Assembly (NCBI GenBank): GCA_035526585.1 | Contig: DATLCC010000088.1 | Location: forward strand, 1-33,437 | From: JAJPHT01 sp035526585 | GTDB taxonomy: Archaea > Thermoplasmatota > SW-10-69-26 > JACQPN01 > JAJPHT01 | Direction: 5' to 3' | Length of the DNA: 33,437 bases | Part shown: positions 13,627 through 20,604 of the stretch, one piece after another | Layout of the letters: the number at the start of each line of letters is the position of its first letter | Position numbering within the stretch: the stretch's first letter is position 1 | Notes under the pieces: model-generated | What the model saw: only the letters and a program-made list of their open reading frames with translations | Told to the model about the DNA's origin: nothing | Databases searched by the model: none | Translations under genes and position numbers: made by a program

Positions 13627-13977
13627 ATGGGACACGCGCGATGGCCGCCCGTGCGGACGAACCTCCAGCGCATCGCGGCGGCATGGTGCCTGCTCATGGC
13701 GGGCCTTCTCATCTTCGTGCAGGTCGCGCCGCTGCCGCACATGCCCTTCGCGCTCTTCGCCCTCTTCAACGCGGTGTGGATCTTCGGCGCGGCGATGCTG
13801 TGGTGGTTCCCGACGTTCGGCGCCATCGGGACCGCGCTCTACGGGCTGATCCTGGCCGTCTCGATCGTGCGCATGCACGGAGGGAGCGCGCTGAACTGGG
13901 CGATCGCGGCTGGGTCTTTGATCGGGTCTGGGCTTGCGATCGCGTTCCTGATGCGGCGCCACTACAAACCCGAGTGA
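13627..13977 (+). CDS. Small membrane protein, unknown function
   Basis: 116 residues, three to four transmembrane segments (AAAWCLLMAGLLIFVQVAP; FALFALFNAVWIFGAAMLWWF; FGAIGTALYGLILAVSIV; WAIAAGSLIGSGLAIAFLM), ending MRRHYKPE. ATG 13627 or GTG 13651 are possible starts; the latter lies about 26 nt after the AT-rich ttgaaatgg and would be leaderless. Divergent from the duplicated membrane genes. No family recognised. Confidence 0.6.
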   Translation: MGHARWPPVRTNLQRIAAAWCLLMAGLLIFVQVAPLPHMPFALFALFNAVWIFGAAMLWWFPTFGAIGTALYGLILAVSIVRMHGGSALNWAIAAGSLIGSGLAIAFLMRRHYKPE

Positions 13978-13990
13978 CCCGAGGGACCTT

Positions 13991-14023
13991 AGGGACCCGA
14001 GCTGTTCTCGATCTCGGGTCCCT
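13991..14023. terminator. Perfect 11-bp hairpin between convergent genes
   Basis: Arms agggacccgag (13991-14001) and ctcgggtccct (14013-14023) with an 11-nt loop lie in the 110-bp gap between convergent stops at 13977 and 14088. Position suggests a two-way terminator, though no long T-run follows. Confidence 0.5.
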
Positions 14024-14087
14024 CACGTGCCTGGGCTCCCTCTGGTCATGTCGTGGTAGGAAAGGGCACAGGCGTGCCTTCGCTTCC

Positions 14088-14861
14088 TCAAGAGACAACG
14101 AGCGTCCCACGCAGCGCGCGCTCATGGAACTCACAATAGAACTCATACTTCCCGGGCTTCATGGGAGCCGTGAAGTCGAGAGTACGAACCTCGCCCCACG
14201 TGGTCTGCCCCTTCGTCTTCACGCCGAGGTCGGGGAAGAACACGTTGTGCTGCAGGTTGTCGATCCCCTCGTGCGGGTCGTAGTCGAAGGTCGTGAAGCG
14301 CATCGCCTCCCCGGGCGTCGCGGTGACGCTCTTCGGGGTGAAGGAGTGGTCGATCTCGCGCTGCTCGGGGTACGAGACGTTCACGAAGCGCCCGGGCGTG
14401 TAGTCCGCAGGGAACGCGACCGTGACGAGCCCGACGTTCCAGACGCCCTTCGACACGACCTCGACGGTGTACGCGCCCGCGGTCGGCGGGTCGAGCCACG
14501 CGATGCCCTTCGTGGGCGCGGTCGTGGGAGGCAGCTCGAACACGGCATCGCCGCCGGGCCCGAGCACGCGCACGCTCGCCGTCTCCGCGGGCGCGGTGCC
14601 GGTGAGGCTCGGCGCGAGGTCGATCGCGAGCTGGAAGAACGAGAGGCCGGCCGGGACCGTGACGTCATGCGTGGTGGTCGCCGGCATCGCGAGCGGCTCC
14701 GGGAGCGGGAGCGCGGTCGTCGTCATGAACTTCTCGCGCAGCATCTCGGGCACCGACGCGGAGAGCGCAGCCGCCGCCGGCGTCGGCTCGGGCTCCGGGA
14801 CGGCGGCCTGCTGGAGGCATCCGGCAAAGAGGAGCGCCGCAAGGACGAGGGGCAGCCGCAT
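14088..14861 (-). CDS. Cupredoxin-domain lipoprotein
   Basis: 257 residues. Lipoprotein signal MRLPLVLAALLFAGC with lipid Cys15, then a Pro/Ala linker, a middle beta domain (about 60-170), and a C-terminal plastocyanin-type domain. Copper ligands are visible as His205 (NLQHNVFF), Cys243 and His246 (FYCEFHERALRG); the axial Met expected in H-x3-M-x-G is Leu250. A site without axial Met would have altered potential. Expected outside the membrane as an electron carrier or copper sensor. It starts 4 bp after the stop of the LVIVD propeller gene (TGA-N4-ATG), so they form one operon. Confidence 0.85.
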   Translation of the reverse strand: MRLPLVLAALLFAGCLQQAAVPEPEPTPAAAALSASVPEMLREKFMTTTALPLPEPLAMPATTTHDVTVPAGLSFFQLAIDLAPSLTGTAPAETASVRVLGPGGDAVFELPPTTAPTKGIAWLDPPTAGAYTVEVVSKGVWNVGLVTVAFPADYTPGRFVNVSYPEQREIDHSFTPKSVTATPGEAMRFTTFDYDPHEGIDNLQHNVFFPDLGVKTKGQTTWGEVRTLDFTAPMKPGKYEFYCEFHERALRGTLVVS

Positions 14862-14865
14862 GATA

Positions 14866-16266
14866 TCACTGCCCGCCGTCGAGCGCCGGATGCAGGCCCC
14901 ACTCGGGCTCCAGCACGTACACGCCGGTCTGCATGTCCGGGATGACGAGGTAACCACGCGCGTCCCAGCCGGCGCCCCAGACGAAAGGCACGACGGGGAC
15001 GGGCGTCTGGGCGAACGTGCTCGGGACGACGTTGGGGAGCTCGTGCGGCTGGTACGCGGCGAGCGTCACGGGCTCCGCCTGGCGCTCCTTCGTGGAGACG
15101 TCGAGGACCCACACGCCCGCGTGGTACCACGAGATCGCGACCTGCCCGGTGGGCGTCGCGGCCATCTCGTGGATGCTGAAGAGATAGCCCTGCCAGGGGA
15201 CGACGCCGTCGAAGGGCGGCATCCACGTGGAGAGGAGCGTCGGATGGACAGGGTCGGTGACGTCGACGAACGACACCGCATCCATCACGCCCTCGGTCGA
15301 GGTGCCGTGCTCGCCGCCGAGCGCGAGGACGGCGCGCCCGTCGACGAGGCCGGGGACGAGCGTCTGCTCGTGCCAGCCCACGGCGCCTTCGAGCCCGCCC
15401 TCGTACACGACCTCGGGCGCCGCCGGGTCGCTCACGTCGTAGATGGCGAAGCTCCCCTCGGCCGCTCCCGTGAAGAGGAGGAGCTTCCCCGTCACCGGGT
15501 GGCGCGCGACGGTCGCGTCGTGCACGCCCGGCACCTCGGCCACCTGCTCGAGTTTGCCCGCCGCGCGGTCGAACTTGAGGATCGCCGTGCTCGCGGTGAA
15601 GATGTAGTCCGTCCCGTTGATGGACGTGACGAAGATGTTGTGGCTGCCGCCCACGGGGAGGAAGGCCGCGAACGTCGGGTTCGCCTTGTCGCTCACGTCG
15701 ACCGCGACCACGCCCGCTTCGGCTGCCGGCGGCGCGTGCGGCGCGTCCGCGTCCTCGCACGTGCCCTTCACGTTCGATGTCGGGTTGTACACGAGGCCGA
15801 AGGGGGGCGCGCTGAAGAGCTGGCAGCCGTAGAAGACGTAGTTGCCGTCGTCGCTGAAGCGCGCCGTCCAGCCGTCCGCGGCGCTCGGGTACCAGGACAC
15901 GGCCTTGGGCGACGCGGGGTCGGCAAGGTCGACGATCGCGAAGGCGAGGCCGCCCTCCATGCCGGAGACGACCGCATAGTTCTGCCAGAGGTCGATCTGC
16001 GTGATGCTGGCGCGCGACTCGGGCGGCGCGATGTCGGAGATGGCCGCGTGCCCCACGAGCTCGAGCCCGTGGCCGGCCATGTGCAGGTCGGGGAGCTGGT
16101 GGCTTGGGTGATCGGGCACGATGACCGTGCTGAAATCGAAGTCGGGCGCGGGAGGGACGAAGGGCGCGAAGGCAGCCACAGCGTCGGGCGCCTGCTCGTT
16201 CGTCGATGTGGGGACCGTGACGCAGCCCGCCGCCAGGGCCACGACCAGAACGAATGCGGTGCGCAT
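14866..16266 (-). CDS. LVIVD-repeat beta-propeller lipoprotein
   Basis: 466 residues. N-terminal lipobox VALAAGC (Cys15). The rest is built from repeated units of the type AIVDLADPASPKAVSWYP, VVAVDVSDKANPTFAAFLP, FAIYDVSDPAAPEVVYEG, VSFVDVTDPVHPTLLSTW and VWVLDVSTKE, i.e. the LVIVD repeat of archaeal and bacterial surface beta-propellers. It lies outside the cell, lipid-anchored. A TATA-like cctttaagg (minus strand, 16299-16307) is about 37 nt before the ATG, with GAGG as a possible SD. The cupredoxin lipoprotein follows in the same operon, suggesting the propeller scaffolds or partners the copper protein. Confidence 0.87.
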   Translation of the reverse strand: MRTAFVLVVALAAGCVTVPTSTNEQAPDAVAAFAPFVPPAPDFDFSTVIVPDHPSHQLPDLHMAGHGLELVGHAAISDIAPPESRASITQIDLWQNYAVVSGMEGGLAFAIVDLADPASPKAVSWYPSAADGWTARFSDDGNYVFYGCQLFSAPPFGLVYNPTSNVKGTCEDADAPHAPPAAEAGVVAVDVSDKANPTFAAFLPVGGSHNIFVTSINGTDYIFTASTAILKFDRAAGKLEQVAEVPGVHDATVARHPVTGKLLLFTGAAEGSFAIYDVSDPAAPEVVYEGGLEGAVGWHEQTLVPGLVDGRAVLALGGEHGTSTEGVMDAVSFVDVTDPVHPTLLSTWMPPFDGVVPWQGYLFSIHEMAATPTGQVAISWYHAGVWVLDVSTKERQAEPVTLAAYQPHELPNVVPSTFAQTPVPVVPFVWGAGWDARGYLVIPDMQTGVYVLEPEWGLHPALDGGQ

Positions 16267-16298
16267 GCCAAGCCTCAGGCGCGAGCGGGCGGCAGGGT

Positions 16299-16307
16299 CC
16301 TTAAAGG
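16299..16307 (-). promoter_or_regulatory. TATA box of propeller-cupredoxin operon
   Basis: The symmetrical-looking cctttaagg stands out in a GC-rich gap, about 37 nt before ATG 16266. Confidence 0.6.
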
Positions 16308-16341
16308 CTGGCCAGCCGGCGCGCGCGGGCGCGCAAGGGAT

Positions 16342-16383
16342 CTGGGGGCTCTGCCCCCAGCGGGGGTTCGGGGGCGGAGCCCC
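16342..16383. other. Tandem GC hairpins, dispersed-repeat-like
   Basis: 8-bp stem ctgggggc/gcccccag (16342-16360, loop tct), then ggggc/gcccc (16371-16383, loop gga). Similar GC hairpin pairs occur in multiple copies in many GC-rich genomes; here a single copy is seen. It lies upstream of both divergent genes (16266 minus, 16450 plus). Confidence 0.45.
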
Positions 16384-16449
16384 TAAGTCGGACCGGACGT
16401 AGGCCTGCCAGCCACAAGCATCTTCCACTCGCGGGACAAGGACAAGGAC

Positions 16450-16653
16450 ATGGACGAGGACAAGGGCGCCGGCGCGCCCTACAAGCCGAAGTACACCGGG
16501 TTCGACGAAGAAGCTCAGAAGCGCGCGCAAGCGACGGTCGACCGCGCGAAGGAGAGCGAGGGCGCCAAGGGGGAGGACGCGAATCGGGAGTACGTGGACG
16601 ATGGGCCGGCGGAATACGCGCGCCGCACGAAGGACATCAAGCGATCGAAGTAG
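16450..16653 (+). CDS. Small charged hydrophilic protein
   Basis: 67 residues, highly charged (MDEDKGAGAPYKPKYTGFDEE...KDIKRSK), no Cys and no membrane segment, probably disordered or stress-type. The ATG sits inside a ggacaa-repeat stretch (16434-16468) that may also give the weak ribosome site. It converges with the oxidoreductase gene. No family recognised; composition resembles a real coding frame, but support is modest. Confidence 0.5.
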   Translation: MDEDKGAGAPYKPKYTGFDEEAQKRAQATVDRAKESEGAKGEDANREYVDDGPAEYARRTKDIKRSK

Positions 16654-16673
16654 GATAGAGACAGCCTGCCGCG

Positions 16674-16736
16674 CCTGGCGCCCTTGGCCCCCCTGCCGCC
16701 CTTGGCGCCCTTGGCTTTCTTGGCGCCCTTCGCGTC
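16674..16736. repeat. Seven 9-bp repeats between convergent genes
   Basis: Units of consensus cttggcgcc run in exact 9-bp phase from 16674 to 16736, ending at the stop of the oxidoreductase gene (16737-16739). On the minus strand they continue the reading frame past that stop as Gly-Ala-Lys triplets. Confidence 0.75.
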
Positions 16737-17801
16737 TCAACCGAAGATCGGCCCCGGATAATCCCCGTCCGGATGATAGCCCGCGCGCTCCCAGTAGCCG
16801 CGATAGTTCTCGTTCGAGGAGACCTCGATCTCGGTGAGCCACTTGCAGGCCTTGAAGCCCCATTTGCGCGGCGTCATCATGCGCAGCGGGAAGCCGTGCT
16901 TCGCGGGGAGGTCCTCGCCGTGCGCCTTGTGCACGAGGAGGACGTCGTCGTGCATGCCGTCCTCGACGGGGAAGCTCGACGTGTACTGCTGGCCGGAGGT
17001 CAGCATGTGCGTCGAGATCTCGGGCGATTTGAAGATGAGCATCTTCGCGCCGCCCTTCACGCCCCCGGCGGCCTTCATGATATCAGGAAGCGGGATCCCG
17101 ACGAACGTATCGGTGTAGGTCCAACCCTCGACGCAGTGGTGCGTGAACTTCTTCTCGATCTGCCGCATCCGCATGAGGTCGTCCCACGAGAGCGTGATGG
17201 GCTTGTTCACGAGGCCCGTGATCTTGAGCTGATAACTTTCCTTAGTGAGGGCGGGCGTGCGGCCGATGCTGTTGAGTCGCCAGTACTCGACCTCGCTCTT
17301 CGCGGCGCTGCCGAAGGCCCACGCGAGCGCGAGCGCCGCCGCGCTGTAGGCCGCGAGCCGCAGCGCGACGCGGCGGCCCGTCGAGACCGCGGCTGGCTTG
17401 CGCTCGCGTTGCAGCCACCACAGCCGCGTGCCCTTGATCACGTGCGTCACGAGCGGCACGAGAAGGACGAACGTCAGCACGAGGTGCGTGATGACCGCGA
17501 TCGCCTTGGGTAGCGGGACGTAGAGATGCCGCCAGATCTCGATGCCGCTCACCACCTCGACCGCGAGGAGGACGACGAGCGCCGCGCTGTCCAGGCGCTG
17601 CAGGATGCGGCGCGCGAGCGGGACCACGTGCCACAGCAGCGCGCCGATGAGGAGGAGCCCCAGCGCGACGTGCGCGGCGTAGAGGAGGTTGCTCTGCGCA
17701 AAGCCAAGTGTCGGCGAGAGGAGGACGCCCGTCGCGGCAAGGAGAAGCGTCAGGCTGCCGAGGACGGCGCCGTTCTCGAAGCTGCGCTCGAGCTTCACCA
17801 C
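16737..17801 (-). CDS. Cytochrome b-like / molybdopterin oxidoreductase fusion
   Basis: 354 residues. The N-terminal domain has four transmembrane segments with His44, His58, His106 and His120, placed as ligands for two b haems. A fifth segment (about 145-165) is preceded by a twin-arginine (STGRRVALRL, Arg143-144). The C-terminal domain (about 175-354) is of the sulfite-oxidase/YedY (MsrP) family: Cys223 in HHCVEGWT is the molybdenum ligand, and KHGFPLRMM...KWGFKACKWLTEIE is the cofactor-binding end. Bacterial MsrP pairs with a separate YedZ cytochrome; here both are one chain. It probably reduces or oxidises a small sulfur or oxo substrate on the outer face, exchanging electrons with quinol. 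A TATA-like gggaataacc (17831-17840) lies about 35 nt upstream. Confidence 0.88.
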   Translation of the reverse strand: MVKLERSFENGAVLGSLTLLLAATGVLLSPTLGFAQSNLLYAAHVALGLLLIGALLWHVVPLARRILQRLDSAALVVLLAVEVVSGIEIWRHLYVPLPKAIAVITHLVLTFVLLVPLVTHVIKGTRLWWLQRERKPAAVSTGRRVALRLAAYSAAALALAWAFGSAAKSEVEYWRLNSIGRTPALTKESYQLKITGLVNKPITLSWDDLMRMRQIEKKFTHHCVEGWTYTDTFVGIPLPDIMKAAGGVKGGAKMLIFKSPEISTHMLTSGQQYTSSFPVEDGMHDDVLLVHKAHGEDLPAKHGFPLRMMTPRKWGFKACKWLTEIEVSSNENYRGYWERAGYHPDGDYPGPIFG

Positions 17802-17830
17802 GCTTCGCTACCGCAGCAGTGCGCTTTTGA

Positions 17831-17840
17831 GGTTATTCCC
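17831..17840 (-). promoter_or_regulatory. TATA-like box of oxidoreductase gene
   Basis: Minus-strand gggaataacc, the only AT-rich patch in the 89-bp gap, 30-39 nt before the GTG start. Confidence 0.5.
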
Positions 17841-17890
17841 AATTGGCGCCCGGAAGACCAGGCCCGATCCGGTCGTCCGGTCCTTTTGGC

Positions 17891-18478
17891 TCAGGCGACA
17901 GCGCGCAAGATGTCGATCTCGGCCTCGAGGCGCGCCTGTGCGTCCATGGCCTCCAACAGTCGTTGCTTCGTCTCGAGGTCGACGGGCAGCGCGGCCGCGA
18001 CCGCGTGGGACACGGTGATGGGGTCGTCGATCGCGTCGGAGTCGCGGTCGACCTTGCCGCCGATGGCTTCGACAGATTCGAGGACCTCGCCCACGAGCTG
18101 TTGGGCGTCCTCTTCGTTCCCGGGCTCCTCGTCGAGCCATTCGACGAGCGCCTCCTGGTAGGGCTTTTCGGAGATGAGCTCGACGATGCGGAATCGGCGG
18201 ACGCCCACGGTCTCCAGGTCGTACCCTTCCTCCGTCTTCTCCGCGCGGATGACCTTCGCCGCGGTGCCGATCCCCTCGGGTTCGAACTCGATCGCCTCCT
18301 CGTCGCGGTCTTGCCGCGCGAGGACGATGCCCAGTGGGCCGTCGTCGACGAGGAGCTCCTCCGTCATGAGGAGGTAGCGCTCCTCGAAGACGTGCACGCC
18401 GAAGAGCTCTCCTGGGAAGAGCACGACGTCGAGGGGGAACAGGGGGATCCGATCCACGACCGTGCGTGGGCGTGTCAT
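17891..18478 (-). CDS. LON substrate-binding domain protein
   Basis: 195 residues. The start (IPLFPLDVVLFPGELFGVHVFEERY) is the diagnostic strand-turn of the Lon N-terminal (LON/PUA-like) domain. It is followed by GIVLARQD, GTAAKVIRAEKTEEG, and the ETVGVRRFRIVEL block. A helical second half covers residues 120-195. No AAA or protease domain is present, so it is a stand-alone LON-domain protein, a common but biochemically undefined class thought to bind unfolded protein. ATG 18476-18478 gives the expected N-terminus. Confidence 0.88.
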   Translation of the reverse strand: MTRPRTVVDRIPLFPLDVVLFPGELFGVHVFEERYLLMTEELLVDDGPLGIVLARQDRDEEAIEFEPEGIGTAAKVIRAEKTEEGYDLETVGVRRFRIVELISEKPYQEALVEWLDEEPGNEEDAQQLVGEVLESVEAIGGKVDRDSDAIDDPITVSHAVAAALPVDLETKQRLLEAMDAQARLEAEIDILRAVA

Positions 18479-18519
18479 GGTCTTAGCTGTTGTGAGATGT
18501 TTCGCGTTGGATCCCCGGA

Positions 18520-18801
18520 TCATCGCCGGCGCGGGTGCATCGAGACGAGCGGCCGGGTGTCGCGCAGCGGCGCCTCGACCTGGCGCAGGAGCGCGGTGTA
18601 GAGCGCGACGACCGTGAAGGCGGCGAGCATGGAGCCCGATCCCACGACGAACGCGCGCGCGGGCTCACGCAGCACGGGCAGCCAGAGCGACGCGATGAGC
18701 GCCGCGAGCGCCTCGACGAACGCGATCGCCGCCACCGTGGCGGCGCCGAGCCACCATCGCATAGGTAGGTCTCGGCGCGCGCGGATGATAGCCCTTTCCA
18801 T
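18520..18801 (-). CDS. Small two-TM protein of ABC operon
   Basis: 93 residues with two hydrophobic segments (WWLGAATVAAIAFVEALAALIASLWL; AFVVGSGSMLAAFTVVALYTALL) and basic ends. The ATG at 18799-18801 follows the permease stop by 1 nt (TAGcATG), pointing to translational coupling; an inner ATG at 18762 is possible. Probably an accessory of the export system; no family recognised. Confidence 0.62.
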   Translation of the reverse strand: MERAIIRARRDLPMRWWLGAATVAAIAFVEALAALIASLWLPVLREPARAFVVGSGSMLAAFTVVALYTALLRQVEAPLRDTRPLVSMHPRRR

Positions 18802-18802
18802 G

Positions 18803-19660
18803 CTAATAGCGGCCTAATACGCCCAGTTGCCGCGCGCGCGTCTCCATGAGCTGGAACGCGGCGAACCCGATCGCCATGAGGATCGCCCCGGTGAGGAGGA
18901 GCCAGCCGAAGGCCGGGAGGAGGTCCACGAGGCCGCGGTCGAGGAGGATCGCGTCGCGGACGATGTGGAGGCCGTGCGTGAGCGGGATCGCGCTGGAGAG
19001 CGGCTGGACCCACCCGGGGAGCGCCTTCACGGGGAACATCATGCCGGAGAGCAGGATGACCGCGGGCGAGAGAAGGAAGGCGATCGCGTAGGGCTGCTTC
19101 CACAGGAGGCCGAGCGCGGCCATGAGGAAACCGAGCCCCTGCAGCGCGAGCACAGTGAGGAGGATGCCGAGGATCGCGATCGCGAGCCCTCCGATCGTCG
19201 GGCGCACGCGGAAGACGAGCGCGCCCAGGAGGAGGACCGCGAAGAAGTCGACGAAGCCGGTGAGAAGGCTCGCGAGCGTCTTCGCGAACATCCACACGAA
19301 GCGGTTGAACGGCGCGAGCGAGAGGAGGTCCCACGTGCCGTTCGATTCCTCCTCGTACACGGCGTTCCCGCCGTCCTCCAGCGCGCCCATCGCAAGCCCG
19401 TTGAACGCGACCCCGAGCACTACGAACGCGAGATAGCTCGGGTACCCCGTGAGGTCGAAGAAGCGCGAGGGCGCGTCGCCTTGGCCCAGGAAGCGCAGGG
19501 CGACCCACGCGCCCGCGAAGAGGAAGACGGGCATGAGGATCGCGGAGACGGTCCAGCCCGACAGCGTGTATGCGCGGATCTGCTGGGTGAGGGACGTCTT
19601 GAACGTCGCGCCGAACGTCCTTGCCCATGCGCTTGCCCTTTTGCTCGCCTCAGTAGTGAT
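18803..19660 (-). CDS. ABC-2 type transporter permease (second)
   Basis: About 285 residues with six membrane segments (WTVSAILMPVFLFAGAW, YLAFVVLGVAFNGLAMG, FVDFFAVLLLGALVF, IAILGILLTVLALQGLGFLMAALGLLW, FLLSPAVILLSGMMFPV, FGWLLLTGAILMAIGFAAFQ) and the cytoplasmic EESNGTWDLLSLAP helix typical of ABC-2 permeases. No ATG, GTG or TTG lies between the upstream stop and the first conserved residues. The coordinate given uses an ATC at 19658-19660 with GGGGG 7 nt before it, overlapping the first permease by 11 nt. The in-frame ATG at 19789 would overlap by 140 nt. Pairs with the permease at 19650 and the ATPase at 20605. Confidence 0.85.
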   Translation of the reverse strand: MTTEASKRASAWARTFGATFKTSLTQQIRAYTLSGWTVSAILMPVFLFAGAWVALRFLGQGDAPSRFFDLTGYPSYLAFVVLGVAFNGLAMGALEDGGNAVYEEESNGTWDLLSLAPFNRFVWMFAKTLASLLTGFVDFFAVLLLGALVFRVRPTIGGLAIAILGILLTVLALQGLGFLMAALGLLWKQPYAIAFLLSPAVILLSGMMFPVKALPGWVQPLSSAIPLTHGLHIVRDAILLDRGLVDLLPAFGWLLLTGAILMAIGFAAFQLMETRARQLGVLGRY

Positions 19661-20483
19661 GCAGCGTCCCCCTTTCCTTCGCGAGCGTCTCCATGCGGCG
19701 GATGAGTATGACCCCCAATGTCCAGAAGAACACCGTGAATCCAGTGAGCGCGAGGAGCGTGGGCGACAGGCTCGCCCACGTGCCCGCACCCGTGAACACC
19801 TGGCGCACCGCGATCATGCCGTACGTCATCGGGAGCGCGTAGCTCACGGTCTGGAGGAGCACAGGCAGCGCGCTCACAGGGAAGTTCGTGCCCGTGAAGA
19901 AGCGCACGGGCGTCTGGATCGCGAAGCTCAACGGCCCCGCGCTGCGCGTGAGCACGTAGAACGCGGCGAAGAAGAGCGAGAGCGCGACCATCGCCGAGAG
20001 CGTGAGCGCGAGCACGGCGAGCGCGAGCGCAGGGTCGGCGACGTGGAAGCCCGCGCCGAACGCGATGCCCGTGACGACGAGCGCGAGGAGCACGGTCCAG
20101 CCGCCGTCGATCAGCCCGAAGAGCGACTCGCCCAGGATGTAGGCGACGCGCGAGGTGGGCGCGAGCATGATGATCTCGAGCGTGCCCTGCCACCGCTCGC
20201 GCTGGATCGCCATGCCGCCGCGCCAGTTCAGGTTCGTGAAGAGCGAGAAGATCGTCTGGCCGAGGATCAGGAACGTGACGAAGTCGGGCCCCTGCCCGCT
20301 GCGCACGAACGCGTCGCGGACGTCGCTCGCGGGGACGAGCGCCGTGTAGCTGAAGACACTGATGCCGACCCAGACGATCGGCCCGAAGATGCGGTTCAAG
20401 ACCCAGCTCGGGTAGGTGACGCTGAGGACCCAGTTCTTCTTGACGCCCGCGCGGATGACGCGGCCCCAGCTCGCCGCGCTCAT
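19650..20483 (-). CDS. ABC-2 type transporter permease (first)
   Basis: 277 residues, six membrane segments, with the coupling-helix region (RERWQGTLEIIMLAPTSR) and LSFAIQTPVRFFTGTNFPVSALP typical of ABC-2 drug/polysaccharide exporters. ATG 20481-20483 has GGAG just upstream; an ATG at 20537 in frame is the alternative. It follows the ATPase after a 121-bp gap containing an inverted repeat. It forms a heterodimeric channel with the second permease. Substrate unknown; drug, lipid or surface-glycan export are all possible. Confidence 0.88.
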   Translation of the reverse strand: MSAASWGRVIRAGVKKNWVLSVTYPSWVLNRIFGPIVWVGISVFSYTALVPASDVRDAFVRSGQGPDFVTFLILGQTIFSLFTNLNWRGGMAIQRERWQGTLEIIMLAPTSRVAYILGESLFGLIDGGWTVLLALVVTGIAFGAGFHVADPALALAVLALTLSAMVALSLFFAAFYVLTRSAGPLSFAIQTPVRFFTGTNFPVSALPVLLQTVSYALPMTYGMIAVRQVFTGAGTWASLSPTLLALTGFTVFFWTLGVILIRRMETLAKERGTLHHY

Positions 20484-20527
20484 GTCGCTCCGACCGTTGC
20501 CGCTCCGGCCCTCGTCGACGAAGCCGA

Positions 20528-20586
20528 GGAGGGCCACGGAGAGGAGAAGAAGGCAGGCTCATCCCATGCCCGTGGCCCTCCGTGGC
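20528..20586. promoter_or_regulatory. Inverted repeat with two alternative pairings inside ABC operon
   Basis: A 12-bp arm ggagggccacgg (20528-20539) pairs with ccgtggccctcc (20570-20581). The overlapping gccacggag (20533-20541) pairs with ctccgtggc (20578-20586). The two stems are mutually exclusive. Located between ATPase stop and permease start; may set differential expression or terminate part of the transcripts. Confidence 0.4.
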
Positions 20587-20604
20587 TTCGTTTTCGGAGC
20601 GCGA

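Noticed and set aside
14422..16386. Very long plus-strand open frame opposite the cupredoxin and propeller genes
   Set aside because: Arg/Gly/Glu-Val monotonous translation without family motifs; GC-driven shadow of two well-supported lipoprotein genes.
18280..18292. ggttcgaactc resembling a tRNA T-arm
   Set aside because: Lies inside the LON-domain coding frame with no acceptor or anticodon arms around it.
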